Source: Nostoc sp. KVJ3 (lineage in GTDB: Bacteria; Cyanobacteriota; Cyanobacteriia; Cyanobacteriales; Nostocaceae). From it: 64,000 nt of DNA. The notes under the pieces are model-generated. The model was not told where the DNA came from and ran no database searches. It saw nothing but the letters and a program-made list of their open reading frames with translations. Every line of letters starts with the position of its first letter. Within the stretch, counting starts at the first letter, position 1. Positions 16,211 to 24,254 of this stretch are shown in pieces. A program made the translations under genes and the position numbers. The stretch is from NCBI RefSeq assembly GCF_026127265.1, contig NZ_WWFG01000002.1, forward strand, positions 682,001 to 746,000. Reading direction: 5' to 3'.

Positions 16211-16773
16211 TCTAGCTTCCTACTCGACTTCTGCACAATTCTTTTAACACTAGCGTTACTTATCCCACGTAGGCAAGCAAGAAAGTATTTACCTTTGCAA
16301 ACTATTAATCTAGATGTAGTAAATATAAAGGATTTGTTGTATCCCTAATTTATTGTGTATTCAATTTAATAACTGCTACTCCATAAAGTATATTTTTGAA
16401 CCTCATCCCACCCCTCTCCTTGTTAAGGAAATAGGAGTGTTTGCGTCAGCAAATACGGGGTGAGGTTTAGATTGCATTGCACTGAAATAAGGATTGCTAT
16501 GTGGCAATCCTATTTGAGTTCTAAAAGTTATCAAACCCCCGGTTAGTTTCACAAAGGGAGAACTTAGATGAGGTTTTGAGAGAAATTGAAAGTTTAAAAA
16601 TTAGAATTCGTGATTTCAAAGATCGAATTTTTTTTTAATTTTTATTTAAGCTGATTAGTTTAAATAAAATTAACATAAAATTAGATCGTTAGGTTGGGTT
16701 TCTTTGCGTTAACTAAACAACAACAAAGTTAATTTTGATCAAAAATATCTAATACCCTTGCTTTCAGGCTGCC
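16211..16773. repeat. Intergenic DNA with a CCTCATCCC/GGGGTGAGG inverted repeat
   Basis: No gene is seen. At 16399-16467 CCTCATCCCACCCCTCTCC and, about 40 bases on, GGGGTGAGG form an inverted repeat around GTTTGCGTCAGCAAATAC, itself a small hairpin. A related C-rich/G-rich pair lies inside the element at 61416-61556. The remaining bases are AT-rich and featureless. Confidence 0.45.
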
Positions 16774-16935
16774 ATGTATGACAATATCTGTAAATTCATT
16801 GCCGAAAACTTCAAAGATGACTTGGCAACTTGGTTACTAGGTTCACCGATTAAATTAACAGAACTTAGCCTTACTGAATTATCAAACGAACCAATTCGCG
16901 CCGATTCATTAATTTTATTGCAAATCGCTTTATAA
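16774..16935 (+). pseudogene. N-terminal remnant of an Rpn/DUF4351-type protein
   Basis: A 53-codon frame reading MYDNICKFIAENFKDDLATW, then LLGSPIKLTELSLTELSNEP and IRADSLILLQIAL before a stop. This is the standard N-terminus of a cyanobacterial PD-(D/E)XK (DUF4351-containing) protein, where IRADSLILLQS leads into the nuclease core. Nothing of the core remains, so it is a truncated gene. It belongs to a different subfamily from the intact gene at 3588-4541. Confidence 0.7.
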
Positions 16936-16958
16936 AATACGCGGCTATACAAGCAGAA

Positions 16959-17016
16959 CCCGCATTTGCGGGCTTCAAAGTTTTTATGAGTCCGCACAGA
17001 CGGACTTTGTTTTTTG
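16959..17016 (+). terminator. Two successive hairpins, the second a canonical terminator
   Basis: CCCGCA-TT-TGCGGG at 16959-16972 is a tight hairpin followed by CTTCAAAGTTTTT. AGTCCG-cacaga-CGGACT at 16989-17006 is followed by TTGTTTTTTG. Both have U-tracts on the + strand, so they would end transcripts coming from the Rpn remnant side and would insulate the convergent asnS gene. Confidence 0.7.
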
Positions 17017-17056
17017 TTTGTGTAGGCGCGATTTCTAATTGCCTGGGTTTTAAATT

Positions 17057-18448
17057 CTAAAAATCAGCACTTTGCGGTGTACGCGGAAAAGGAATCACAT
17101 CGCGGATATTTCCCATACCCGTTATAAATTGCACGAGTCGTTCAAAACCCAGTCCGAAACCAGCATGGGGGACAGTACCATAACGACGCAAATCCAGATA
17201 CCACCACAAGTCTTCTGGGTTTAATCCTTGCGCTAAGACGCGGCGTTCTAAAACATCTAGGCGTTCTTCGCGCTGGGAACCGCCGACAATTTCACCGATT
17301 TTTGGTGCGAGAATATCCATTGCGCGGACGGTTTTTTCATCGTCGTTTAAGCGCATATAAAATGCTTTGATTTGCGCTGGATAATCTGTAACAATTACTG
17401 GCTTTTTAAACTGTTGTTCAGCTAGGTAGCGTTCGTGTTCTGATTGTAAATCTAAACCCCAACTTACAGGATATTCAAATTTAACATCAGCTTTTTCTAG
17501 AAGTTTGATCGCTTCTGTATAAGTTAAGCGTTCAAATTGATTATTAATAATATTTTCGGCTGTCGCCAAAACAGATTTATCAATGCGTTCATTGAAAAAT
17601 TCCATATCTTCCGGGCAAGTTTCCAACACATATTTAAATATGTGTTGGAGAAACGCCTCAGCTAAATCCATATCGCCTTCTAAGTCACAAAAAGCCATTT
17701 CTGGCTCAACCATCCAAAATTCTGCTAGGTGGCGGGAGGTGTTGGAATTTTCTGCACGGAAGGTAGGGCCGAAGGTGTAGACGTTACTAAATGCCATCGC
17801 CATGACTTCCGCTTCCAACTGGCCGCTAACTGTTAAATATGTGGGTTTGGCAAAAAAGTCTTTGCTATAATCTACTGCTTGGTTTTCTGTGCGGGGAATA
17901 TTTTTTAAATCTAAACTGGTAACGCTAAACAGTTCACCTGCGCCTTCACAGTCGCTAGCAGTGATGATGGGGGTGTGTACCCACAAAAAGCCTCTTTGTT
18001 GGAAAAATTGGTGAATTGCTGCCGAACAAGCATTTCTGACGCGGAAAACTGCACCAAAAGAATTAGTCCGCGATCGCAAATGTCCAATGGTTCGCAGAAA
18101 CTCAAAGGAATGCCGTTTCTTTTGCAGGGGATATGTATCGGGATCAGCTTCTCCGTAAACTTTCACGGACTCGGCTTTCAATTCAATTCGTTGTCCTTTA
18201 CCCAGAGAAGCCACCAGTACCCCTGTAGCCTCAACAGCAGCACCCGTATTCAATTTTTTCAATATAGCTTCGTAATCTGGCAAATCCTGATTAATGACGA
18301 CTTGCAAATTCGCTAGTGATGAGCCGTCATTGACTTCAATAAAAGCAAACCCTTTGGATTCACGCTTCGTCCGCACCCAGCCTTGTACTTGGAGAGACTC
18401 ATCAGGTTGGCCACTTCGCAATATTTCTGCAATCCGTCTATTTACCAT
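17057..18448 (-). CDS. asnS: Asparaginyl-tRNA synthetase
   Basis: A 463-residue class IIb synthetase that charges tRNA-Asn with asparagine in the cytoplasm. The N-terminal OB fold (LQVQGWVRTKRESKGFAFIEV) binds the anticodon. Motif 1 lies in HQFFQQRGFLWVHTPIIT, motif 2 in TFRAENSNTSRHLAEFWMVE and motif 3 in GFGLGFERLVQFITG. Length and ending (IPFPRTPQSADF) are normal. A 120-residue membrane-anchored protein gene lies 2 bp upstream on the same strand. Confidence 0.97.
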   Translation of the reverse strand: MVNRRIAEILRSGQPDESLQVQGWVRTKRESKGFAFIEVNDGSSLANLQVVINQDLPDYEAILKKLNTGAAVEATGVLVASLGKGQRIELKAESVKVYGEADPDTYPLQKKRHSFEFLRTIGHLRSRTNSFGAVFRVRNACSAAIHQFFQQRGFLWVHTPIITASDCEGAGELFSVTSLDLKNIPRTENQAVDYSKDFFAKPTYLTVSGQLEAEVMAMAFSNVYTFGPTFRAENSNTSRHLAEFWMVEPEMAFCDLEGDMDLAEAFLQHIFKYVLETCPEDMEFFNERIDKSVLATAENIINNQFERLTYTEAIKLLEKADVKFEYPVSWGLDLQSEHERYLAEQQFKKPVIVTDYPAQIKAFYMRLNDDEKTVRAMDILAPKIGEIVGGSQREERLDVLERRVLAQGLNPEDLWWYLDLRRYGTVPHAGFGLGFERLVQFITGMGNIRDVIPFPRTPQSADF

Positions 18449-18450
18449 AT

Positions 18451-18813
18451 TTATCCAGCATAAGACTTTAATATCCAGCCTATGATAACGCCCATTCCAC
18501 CAAAGCGGACGACTTGCCAGAAAGGTTTTTTCAGGCTACGCCAAGAAAATAACTGGCTTTCTAAGTTTACTTCTAGCATTTCCAACTGCCGTTGAATTTG
18601 CCGCAACTCTGCTTTGATTTCTGGTGTCTGAGATTTATTGTGCTTTAGTTGATCCCGACGCTGTTGCCATTGTGCCTGTTGTTGGTGATCGCGTTGCACT
18701 TGATCGTAACGTTCTTTCAAGGATAGGAGCGATCGCTCTACTTCCTCTAGTTCTTGTTCAAAATCTGGTTCGGGATTTTCTGCTGACGGCTGCGATTGTT
18801 TTGGCGGCTTCAT
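18451..18813 (-). CDS. Conserved-looking coiled-coil protein with C-terminal membrane helix
   Basis: A 120-residue protein of unknown role. Residues 18-88 are a strong coiled coil rich in E, Q, L and R (QELEEVERSLLSLKERYDQV). Residues 95-117 (PFWQVVRFGGMGVIIGWILK) form a single C-terminal transmembrane helix, so it would be tail-anchored with the coil in the cytoplasm. It ends 2 bp before asnS and shares its strand. A pair of divergent small genes starts at 18858. I do not recognise a family name. Confidence 0.7.
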   Translation of the reverse strand: MKPPKQSQPSAENPEPDFEQELEEVERSLLSLKERYDQVQRDHQQQAQWQQRRDQLKHNKSQTPEIKAELRQIQRQLEMLEVNLESQLFSWRSLKKPFWQVVRFGGMGVIIGWILKSYAG

Positions 18814-18857
18814 TTACAAGTAGTAAAGTAGAAGTAAATGCAAATGTGCCAATAGTT

Positions 18858-19136
18858 ATGTCTCAATCTACCCAGCTGCCTCAAACCAGTCAACTGAATG
18901 AACTTAGTACTCTGGAACTAGCTCAAGCCCTCATGGAAAGACTGAGCATTTCCCCTAACGATTGGCATCGCCTCAAGTCTAACCGCAATTCCCGCGCTAA
19001 TGAACAAGTGGCAGCAGCTATTGTGTATCTTTTAAAGAATCAGCCACAAGAAGCTCAAGCTAGATTAGAACAGGCAATTGGTTGGTTAGATCGCTCCATT
19101 TCTGCCCCTCCGTGTCCGACTCACGGAAAAAGTTAA
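18858..19136 (+). CDS. Small conserved cyanobacterial protein, unknown function
   Basis: A 92-residue protein starting MSQSTQLPQTSQLNELSTLE. The core ALMERLSISPNDWHRLKSNR, then ANEQVAAAIVYLLKNQPQEA and RLEQAIGWLDRSISAPPCP looks like a helical domain kept in cyanobacteria (DUF6439-like, from memory). The ATG at 18858 avoids overlapping the divergent gene on the other strand; a longer frame from 18624 would run antisense through it. Its stop overlaps the next start (TAATG), so the two are translationally coupled. Confidence 0.65.
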   Translation: MSQSTQLPQTSQLNELSTLELAQALMERLSISPNDWHRLKSNRNSRANEQVAAAIVYLLKNQPQEAQARLEQAIGWLDRSISAPPCPTHGKS

Positions 19137-19510
19137 TGGATCAAGAAGCTCTAGAGAAACGTAATCGTTCTGAGGCTTTAATTTTGCTAGCAGAACGATT
19201 ACTTCAAGAGTTAGAGCGAGGTTTCAATCCACAGTTTGCTTTTAATCATCGCCAGCGCATCAAAACCCTAATTCGGGAACTATCTGAGTCTCTAGCGCAA
19301 GACGATGACCAGAAAAATGACGAATCTTATAACAATCTTAAGTTTGTATTACAACTAGATCATTTGGATCAACATGAGGATGAACCTTGGGAGTCAGACG
19401 ATGATATTTCTGGAGGTTCTACTGCAATTCCAAATCCACGAAAACCAAGTCCAAAACCAGGAACAAATGACTCAGAAGAGTTACCGCCAATAGACAATAC
19501 TTTTTATTGA
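19136..19510 (+). CDS. Small acidic protein coupled to the preceding gene
   Basis: A 124-residue protein from the ATG at 19136, one base inside the previous stop codon. The first 60 residues are helical (RSEALILLAERLLQELERGF, RQRIKTLIRELSESLAQ). The rest is acidic and proline-rich with no fold expected (DEPWESDDDISGGS, PRKPSPKPGTND). No family is recognised. Coupling implies a shared role with the upstream protein. Confidence 0.65.
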   Translation: MDQEALEKRNRSEALILLAERLLQELERGFNPQFAFNHRQRIKTLIRELSESLAQDDDQKNDESYNNLKFVLQLDHLDQHEDEPWESDDDISGGSTAIPNPRKPSPKPGTNDSEELPPIDNTFY

Positions 19511-19520
19511 ATCTTAAAAT

Positions 19521-19553
19521 GAGGAGTTAAGACTTTAAAACTTCTAACTCCTC
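19521..19553. terminator. Hairpin between convergent genes
   Basis: GAGGAGTTA (19521-19529) pairs with TAACTCCTC (19545-19553) across a 15-base loop, between the stops of the acidic protein gene and the RsbW-like gene. The heptamer content matches the hairpin at 15828-15900. Confidence 0.5.
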
Positions 19554-19566
19554 ACTCCTGATTAAG

Positions 19567-20016
19567 TTACAGTCGCAGAGATAATCCTCGGCGATTTTCC
19601 ATTTGTTTACAAAGCCTCAATTCTGTGCCTTTGCGGTTCCATTCCACCTGGTCAAAAATATGATGGAGAAGACATAAACCACGACCACTTTCTGATTCGT
19701 CTGGTGGTAAATAGTCTGTTGGTTCTTCTTCATTCGTAGATGAAGGAGTAAAGCCGCTACCCTGGTCTGATATTATCCACCAATATTGATTATCTATTAA
19801 GGAAAAACGGACTACAACTGTTTTACTTGGATCGAGATTATTGCCATGTTTAGCTGCGTTTACTAGGGCTTCTTGAAGTCCTAGCCGCAGTTCTGCTTGT
19901 AATTTAGCTGGAATTTCTGCCAGCAGTAAATCTAATATGGGACAAAGGTAGAGGGTTGAGGCAAAACTAATAGTGCCCCAATAACGTGCCACTGGACGGA
20001 GTGAAATAGTAATCAC
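19567..20016 (-). CDS. RsbW-like ATP-binding (anti-sigma kinase type) protein
   Basis: A 149-residue GHKL ATPase standing alone. The N-box is GLQEALVNAAKHGNN, the G1 box ISDQGSGF and the G2 region ESGRGLCLLHHIFDQVEW. That is the layout of the anti-sigma kinases and of the phosphatase-linked kinases of partner-switching systems. Such proteins phosphorylate an STAS antagonist or bind a sigma factor. No STAS or PP2C gene is next to it, so its partner is elsewhere. The start MITISLRPVARYWG is the only ATG near the fold. Confidence 0.8.
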   Translation of the reverse strand: MITISLRPVARYWGTISFASTLYLCPILDLLLAEIPAKLQAELRLGLQEALVNAAKHGNNLDPSKTVVVRFSLIDNQYWWIISDQGSGFTPSSTNEEEPTDYLPPDESESGRGLCLLHHIFDQVEWNRKGTELRLCKQMENRRGLSLRL

Positions 20017-20406
20017 AAGAGAAACCCCATAGCTTTCAGTTAGCTAGACATCAGTTTGCTATTACAGGCACCCTGATAAAACTTGAGGTGGTCATGCTGC
20101 CTTCAAACTTGCGTCTTTAAAACTAAATTTTGAAAATGCTAGGGAGCATTAGCCCTATAGTATGAGTTGGAATTGTTTGGATATATAACGGCTGGAATAG
20201 TTTTGATAATGAATTAAGCAACTTAGAAAGATGCTACTAATTTGACAGAGCATTGGCATACTCTAGTTAATTGCCGATTTTTCATTTACACAATCCAATT
20301 CATATTTCTTAGAACCTATGCAACTTGAATTTATTTAAACAAAACGAACTTTTATTTTTAGCTTAATTCAATTTTAGCATCTTTAGTATGCACTAGACTA
20401 AAAATT
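20017..20406. other. Spacer of about 390 bases, no gene seen
   Basis: AT-rich and without recognisable coding or repeat structure. It lies upstream of the RsbW-like gene and downstream of rlmD, both on the minus strand, so it presumably holds the promoter of the former. Confidence 0.4.
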
Positions 20407-21813
20407 TCAAATTTCAGTTTTTGTAAGGGAATTATCATCCTTGGGCAATTGCGATCGCACAAGAAAGGCGGCAGCTTCAACATGAGCAGTTTGAGGAAAA
20501 AAATCGGCAGGTTGCACCCGTGTGATGGTATATTGCCCATCTTGACAAAGCAATTTCAGGTCGCGGGCGAGGGTAGCTACTTTACAGCTGACGTAAACTA
20601 TCCGAGATGGTTTCAGTTGCCGTAAAGTTTCGATGACAGCGCGATCGCAACCCTTACGTGGCGGATCGAGTATTACTACTTCTGGTATTGTGCCCATTTT
20701 TGGAAGCAATTTCTCTACTGCCCCAACTTGGAATGTCACATTATCAATTCCGTTCCGGTGGGCATTCAAAATAGCTTGTTCTACTGCTGCTGGTTGCACT
20801 TCTAATCCTGTAGCAAGACGTACTTTTTTGGCTAGGGGTAAAGTTAAAGTCCCAATACCACAGTAGGCATCAACTAGCAACTCATGCCCTTGAAGATTGA
20901 GTTCTGATTGAATTACTTGCAATAGTGCTTCTGCGGTTTCTGTATACACTTGGAAAAAAGTATCTGGGCGGACTTGAAATTCCAGTCCAGCAAAATTTTC
21001 ACGCAGGTGTGGGACTCCAGCGATGCAACGGGTTTCTGATCCAAAGATAGCATTTGTGCGATCGCCATTGCGGTTGAGCGACACTCCCACTAACTGCGGA
21101 TAACGCTTTAACCATTCCTGGGCTTGGGTTTCAATTCCCGATAAATTCCAGTCTTTTACCACCAAAGTCAGCAACATTTCTCCAGTGTGTCGGCCAATGC
21201 GTAAACCAAGATGGCGAATTTTTCCTTGATGGCGCTGTTCGTCATAGATTTGCCAACCTTGTTGTTGAATGTCCTGCTTAACTCCGGCAAGTAAGGGATT
21301 TAATCGCGCATCTTGGACTGGACATTGATTTAAGTTAATTAATTGGTGACTACCTTTTTGGTAGTAACCAGCTTGTACCTGTCCTGTTGCCGATGTGCCC
21401 AGAGGATATGTAGATTTATTACGGTAGCCTAAAGCAGAAGGGGCGGCGAGTACCGGATTTACTGGTGGTTGGACAAAACCGCCAATGCGCTCTATTGCTT
21501 GGATAACTTGATTTTGCTTGGCTACTAGCTGGTAATCATAATTAATATGCTGCCACTGGCAACCACCGCATTTATCCGCCACAATACAATTGGGTCGGAT
21601 ACGGTGGGAAGATGGCTCTAATAGCTGCTGGAGCTTCCCGTGGGCGTATTTTGGTTTAACATGAACCAAGCGGACAATAGCGCGATCGCCTGGTACAGTA
21701 TCCGGGACAAACACAACACGCTCATCAGCCCGTCCCACACCATCGCCTGTATCACTCAGATTAGCGATCGTCACTTCAATTAATTCGCCCTGTTGCCAAA
21801 TTATTTTAGTCAT
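20407..21813 (-). CDS. rlmD: 23S rRNA (uracil-5-)-methyltransferase RlmD type
   Basis: A 468-residue SAM-dependent RNA methyltransferase of the RumA/TrmA family, which makes m5U in 23S rRNA. Residues 1-60 are a TRAM domain (GELIEVTIANLSDTGDGVGR). The iron-sulfur cysteines lie in NCIVADKCGGCQWQHINYD and a later Cys. The SAM site is LLVDAYCGIGTLTLPLA. The catalytic region is VVILDPPRKGCDRAVIE, with the nucleophilic Cys in RIVYVSCKVATLARDL. Which uridine it modifies (RlmD or RlmCD type) cannot be told from sequence. Confidence 0.9.
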   Translation of the reverse strand: MTKIIWQQGELIEVTIANLSDTGDGVGRADERVVFVPDTVPGDRAIVRLVHVKPKYAHGKLQQLLEPSSHRIRPNCIVADKCGGCQWQHINYDYQLVAKQNQVIQAIERIGGFVQPPVNPVLAAPSALGYRNKSTYPLGTSATGQVQAGYYQKGSHQLINLNQCPVQDARLNPLLAGVKQDIQQQGWQIYDEQRHQGKIRHLGLRIGRHTGEMLLTLVVKDWNLSGIETQAQEWLKRYPQLVGVSLNRNGDRTNAIFGSETRCIAGVPHLRENFAGLEFQVRPDTFFQVYTETAEALLQVIQSELNLQGHELLVDAYCGIGTLTLPLAKKVRLATGLEVQPAAVEQAILNAHRNGIDNVTFQVGAVEKLLPKMGTIPEVVILDPPRKGCDRAVIETLRQLKPSRIVYVSCKVATLARDLKLLCQDGQYTITRVQPADFFPQTAHVEAAAFLVRSQLPKDDNSLTKTEI

Positions 21814-21961
21814 TAGTTATTAATCAAGAGTCAAAAGTCAAGAGTCAAGAGTCAAAAGTTATTAATTCTCCTTCTACTCCCTTATCTCCATCATCTCTCT
21901 TCACTTGTGTACCTCAGACTCGCTAAACTAACAGATAATATTTCAGGTGATTTCAATCATC

Positions 21962-22447
21962 ATGACTGTAATTAGCCAAGTTATTCTCAAAGCCGACGAC
22001 GAACTGCGTTATCCCAGCAGTGGCGAACTGAAAAATATCAAAGACTTTTTGCAAACCGGCGTACAACGGACGCGGATTGCGGCTACCTTAGCCGAAAATG
22101 AAAAAAAGATAGTTCAGGAAGCAACCAAACAACTTTGGCAAAAGCGTCCTGACTTTATCTCCCCTGGAGGTAATGCTTACGGAGAACGCCAGCGCTCTCT
22201 ATGTATCCGTGATTTTGGCTGGTACTTACGTCTAATTACTTATGGTGTACTTGCTGGCGACAAAGGGCCAATTGAAAAAATCGGTTTGATTGGTGTGCGG
22301 GAAATGTACAATTCATTGGGCGTTCCTGTACCTGGAATGGTAGAAGCGATCAATTCCCTCAAAACAGCCTCCCTTGGCTTGCTGAGTGCCGAAGACGCTG
22401 CCGAAGCAGCACCCTACTTTGATTACATCATTCAAGCGATGTCTTAA
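21962..22447 (+). CDS. apcD: Allophycocyanin-B alpha chain
   Basis: A 161-residue phycobiliprotein. It carries ILKADDELRYPSSGELK, the chromophore-binding Cys in the RSLCIRDFGWYLRLITYG segment (about position 81), then REMYNSLGVPVPGMVEAI and EAAPYFDYIIQAMS. The pattern and length fit ApcD, a minor core subunit of the phycobilisome that acts as a terminal emitter passing energy to photosystem I. The ATG at 21962 gives the standard MTVISQVI start. ApcD is normally unlinked to apcABC, as here. No other phycobilisome gene lies in the window. Confidence 0.93.
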   Translation: MTVISQVILKADDELRYPSSGELKNIKDFLQTGVQRTRIAATLAENEKKIVQEATKQLWQKRPDFISPGGNAYGERQRSLCIRDFGWYLRLITYGVLAGDKGPIEKIGLIGVREMYNSLGVPVPGMVEAINSLKTASLGLLSAEDAAEAAPYFDYIIQAMS

Positions 22448-22672
22448 TACAAAGCGTGTGCTGGTTTGAGGAGTATATTTCTGGTCTACTAGAGTGAGTG
22501 CAGTATATTAGCACTCCATAGGCATAAGATACCCAATTTGATCGTAACCTCCCCACATTTGGTAGTGGCTGTGGCAAAATCTTTGTCAAGTTATCAACCA
22601 GTTGTGGGGAAATTTTATTAAGTATAGTTATAGCTTATGTCTCAAAAAATGAAGGAAATACGGACATAAAAA

Positions 22673-22701
22673 ACCGACAGTCCTTGATTAAGGCTGTCGG
22701 T
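22673..22701 (-). terminator. Strong hairpin downstream of apcD
   Basis: ACCGACAG-t-CCTT-gatt-AAGG-CTGTCGGT makes a 12-bp stem with one bulge. The run of A just before it gives a U-tract on the minus strand, so it is best as a minus-strand terminator, but the stem would also slow + strand transcripts from apcD. Confidence 0.55.
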
Positions 22702-23005
22702 AATTAAGTGTGTTCCCTATTAATGACTCGGCTAGAGTTCAGTTGTCATTAATTATGCCTAGTTAACCATCGCAAGCAGACGATCTTAATCATAGATGTG
22801 TGTGATTCTCGTCACTTAATTGTTACATCTAAACTGCATATACCCGGATAATCTCTGAATTTCAGTCGATACTTATAATTAATGATGTTTTAAATATTAC
22901 CTTGAGTATTTAGTTAGTTATATTTCAGCATAGTGTATCAGTACATAGGAAAGTAGAAGTGCGTAGTTTGCCGCCGTAGGCATCGCACTTTGCAACATAA
23001 ATTAA
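22702..23005. other. Non-coding spacer with short repeat pieces
   Basis: No gene seen. A GCCGCCGTAGGCATCGCAC piece at about 22970-22988 resembles fragments of the interspersed Nostoc repeats. Elsewhere it is AT-rich. Confidence 0.35.
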
Positions 23006-23262
23006 TTAGCATCCAAAAATACTTTTAACATTATTCACCAACACAGTTACCAATTCAAGTGATGCGGTGGTTGCAGTAATTGTATTAAACATTCCTCCTA
23101 CTGCTGCGGATATCGCCTCTATACTAGCTCCTGCTATAAGCATTGTATTACTGTACTTGCAATAGAAACAATCCCAGTAGCAGCTATACCCGAACCAACT
23201 AAAATTCCGCCAACTATAAAAATAACAATAGTCGATTTTAATGGATTAGGACTGTCAAAAGC
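23006..23262 (-). pseudogene. Decayed gene for a small hydrophobic Gly/Ala-rich protein
   Basis: On the minus strand one frame reads FDSPNPLKSTIVIFIVGGIL, then VGSGIAATGIVSIASTVIQ and stops at about 23137. A second frame from an ATG at 23143 continues with MLIAGASIEAISAAVGGMFN, ...SLELVTVLVNNVKSIFGC, and stops at 23006. Both halves are equally hydrophobic and Gly/Ala/Ile-rich and join smoothly if one base is changed near 23140, so a single gene of about 85 codons probably existed. No family is recognised. A pore-forming peptide or membrane-active toxin is possible but unproven. Confidence 0.4.
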
Positions 23263-23517
23263 CTAAATAAAGAGGATTATAGGAAAATCAATTTTGCTTA
23301 CTTAAATATTGAATTTAGTTAATATTTATTTTATAAATAAGTCTTTATTCATTAAAATGATGAAATTACTCAAATAATTATCACCCTTTAGCTTTGGCTA
23401 GGAAATTACGTATTTTTGCAGTTGCCTTCATTGAGTAAATCACAATAGCACGATAAGCTAGAGTTAGCAGCAGAACTGATTTACAACGTCTTGCAACAAA
23501 CCTAGCTTGGGGTAACG

Positions 23518-23832
23518 ATGGCAACAGAACAAAAGCATAGCATTTATTTATCAGAAGCCGAAAGCCGTTTGCGTCAACTTTCTATTGAAAAGTTGCGATT
23601 AGCAGTTGCGTTTCTGGCTTATTTGCAAAAAACAGAAGAAAAGGAAGTTACTGAAAAAGTATTATTAAATATTCCTGATTTTGCCCAATCTTTTCGCGAC
23701 ATTGAGCAAAAAGAAGACAAATTAGAAAATACTCCCTCAAATCAGATTGCCTCAGATGAAGAAGTATGGCACGCTTACTTAGCTTCTAAACAGAAATGGC
23801 AGGAGGTTTACCGTCGCCTTGCAGACTCCTAG
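23518..23832 (+). CDS. Putative antitoxin of the Doc toxin
   Basis: A 104-residue protein directly before and overlapping a Doc-family toxin gene by 14 bases. The N-terminal half is helical (YLSEAESRLRQLSIEKLRLA, VAFLAYLQKTEEKE). The tail SDEEVWHAYLASKQKWQEVY is the amphipathic type of helix that plugs the Fic/Doc active site. It is not obviously a Phd domain, so the antitoxin family is uncertain and the call rests largely on the arrangement. Confidence 0.65.
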   Translation: MATEQKHSIYLSEAESRLRQLSIEKLRLAVAFLAYLQKTEEKEVTEKVLLNIPDFAQSFRDIEQKEDKLENTPSNQIASDEEVWHAYLASKQKWQEVYRRLADS

Positions 23833-24211
23833 ATTTCTTTCTATTTCTCAAGTCCTAGGCATTCACCAAGATGAGATAAACAGCTTTGGTGGAACATCTG
23901 GTGTCAGAGACGAAGGTTTACTAGATTCAGCACTGGCACAACCTCAAGCTACTTTTGGCGGCGAACTTCTCCATCCTACAATTCACGAGCAAGCAGCAGC
24001 ATATCTGTACCATTTAGCGATGAACCATCCGTTTATTGATGGCAACAAACGCACTGCATTTGCGGTTATGGATACCTTCATAACTTTAAACGGCTACAGT
24101 TTGAACTTATCGCAAGAGCAAGCTTACAACTTGGTGATTCAAGTAATTCAGAAAGAAATATCCAAAGAAGAATTATCTGCATTTCTGGAACTGTACTTAC
24201 AGGGCAAGTAA
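23819..24211 (+). CDS. doc: Doc/Fic family toxin (death-on-curing)
   Basis: A 130-residue Doc-like toxin. The Fic motif is HPFIDGNKRTAFAVMD at about residue 73, preceded by FGGELLHPTIHEQAAAYLYH. Doc proteins phosphorylate EF-Tu and stop translation. The start is a TTG at 23819 within the antitoxin gene; AGGAGG at 23801-23806 serves as ribosome-binding site. No ATG or GTG lies in frame upstream. The unusual start and overlap probably keep toxin synthesis low and coupled to the antitoxin. Confidence 0.88.
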   Translation: MQTPRFLSISQVLGIHQDEINSFGGTSGVRDEGLLDSALAQPQATFGGELLHPTIHEQAAAYLYHLAMNHPFIDGNKRTAFAVMDTFITLNGYSLNLSQEQAYNLVIQVIQKEISKEELSAFLELYLQGK

Positions 24212-24254
24212 ATCGATAGAATAATGCTCTGTCCCCCCAGAGTGCATTACTTCC

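Noticed and set aside
18624..18857. N-terminal extension of the small gene ending at 19136
   Set aside because: It runs antisense through the coiled-coil protein gene and lacks conservation character; ATG 18858 is better placed.
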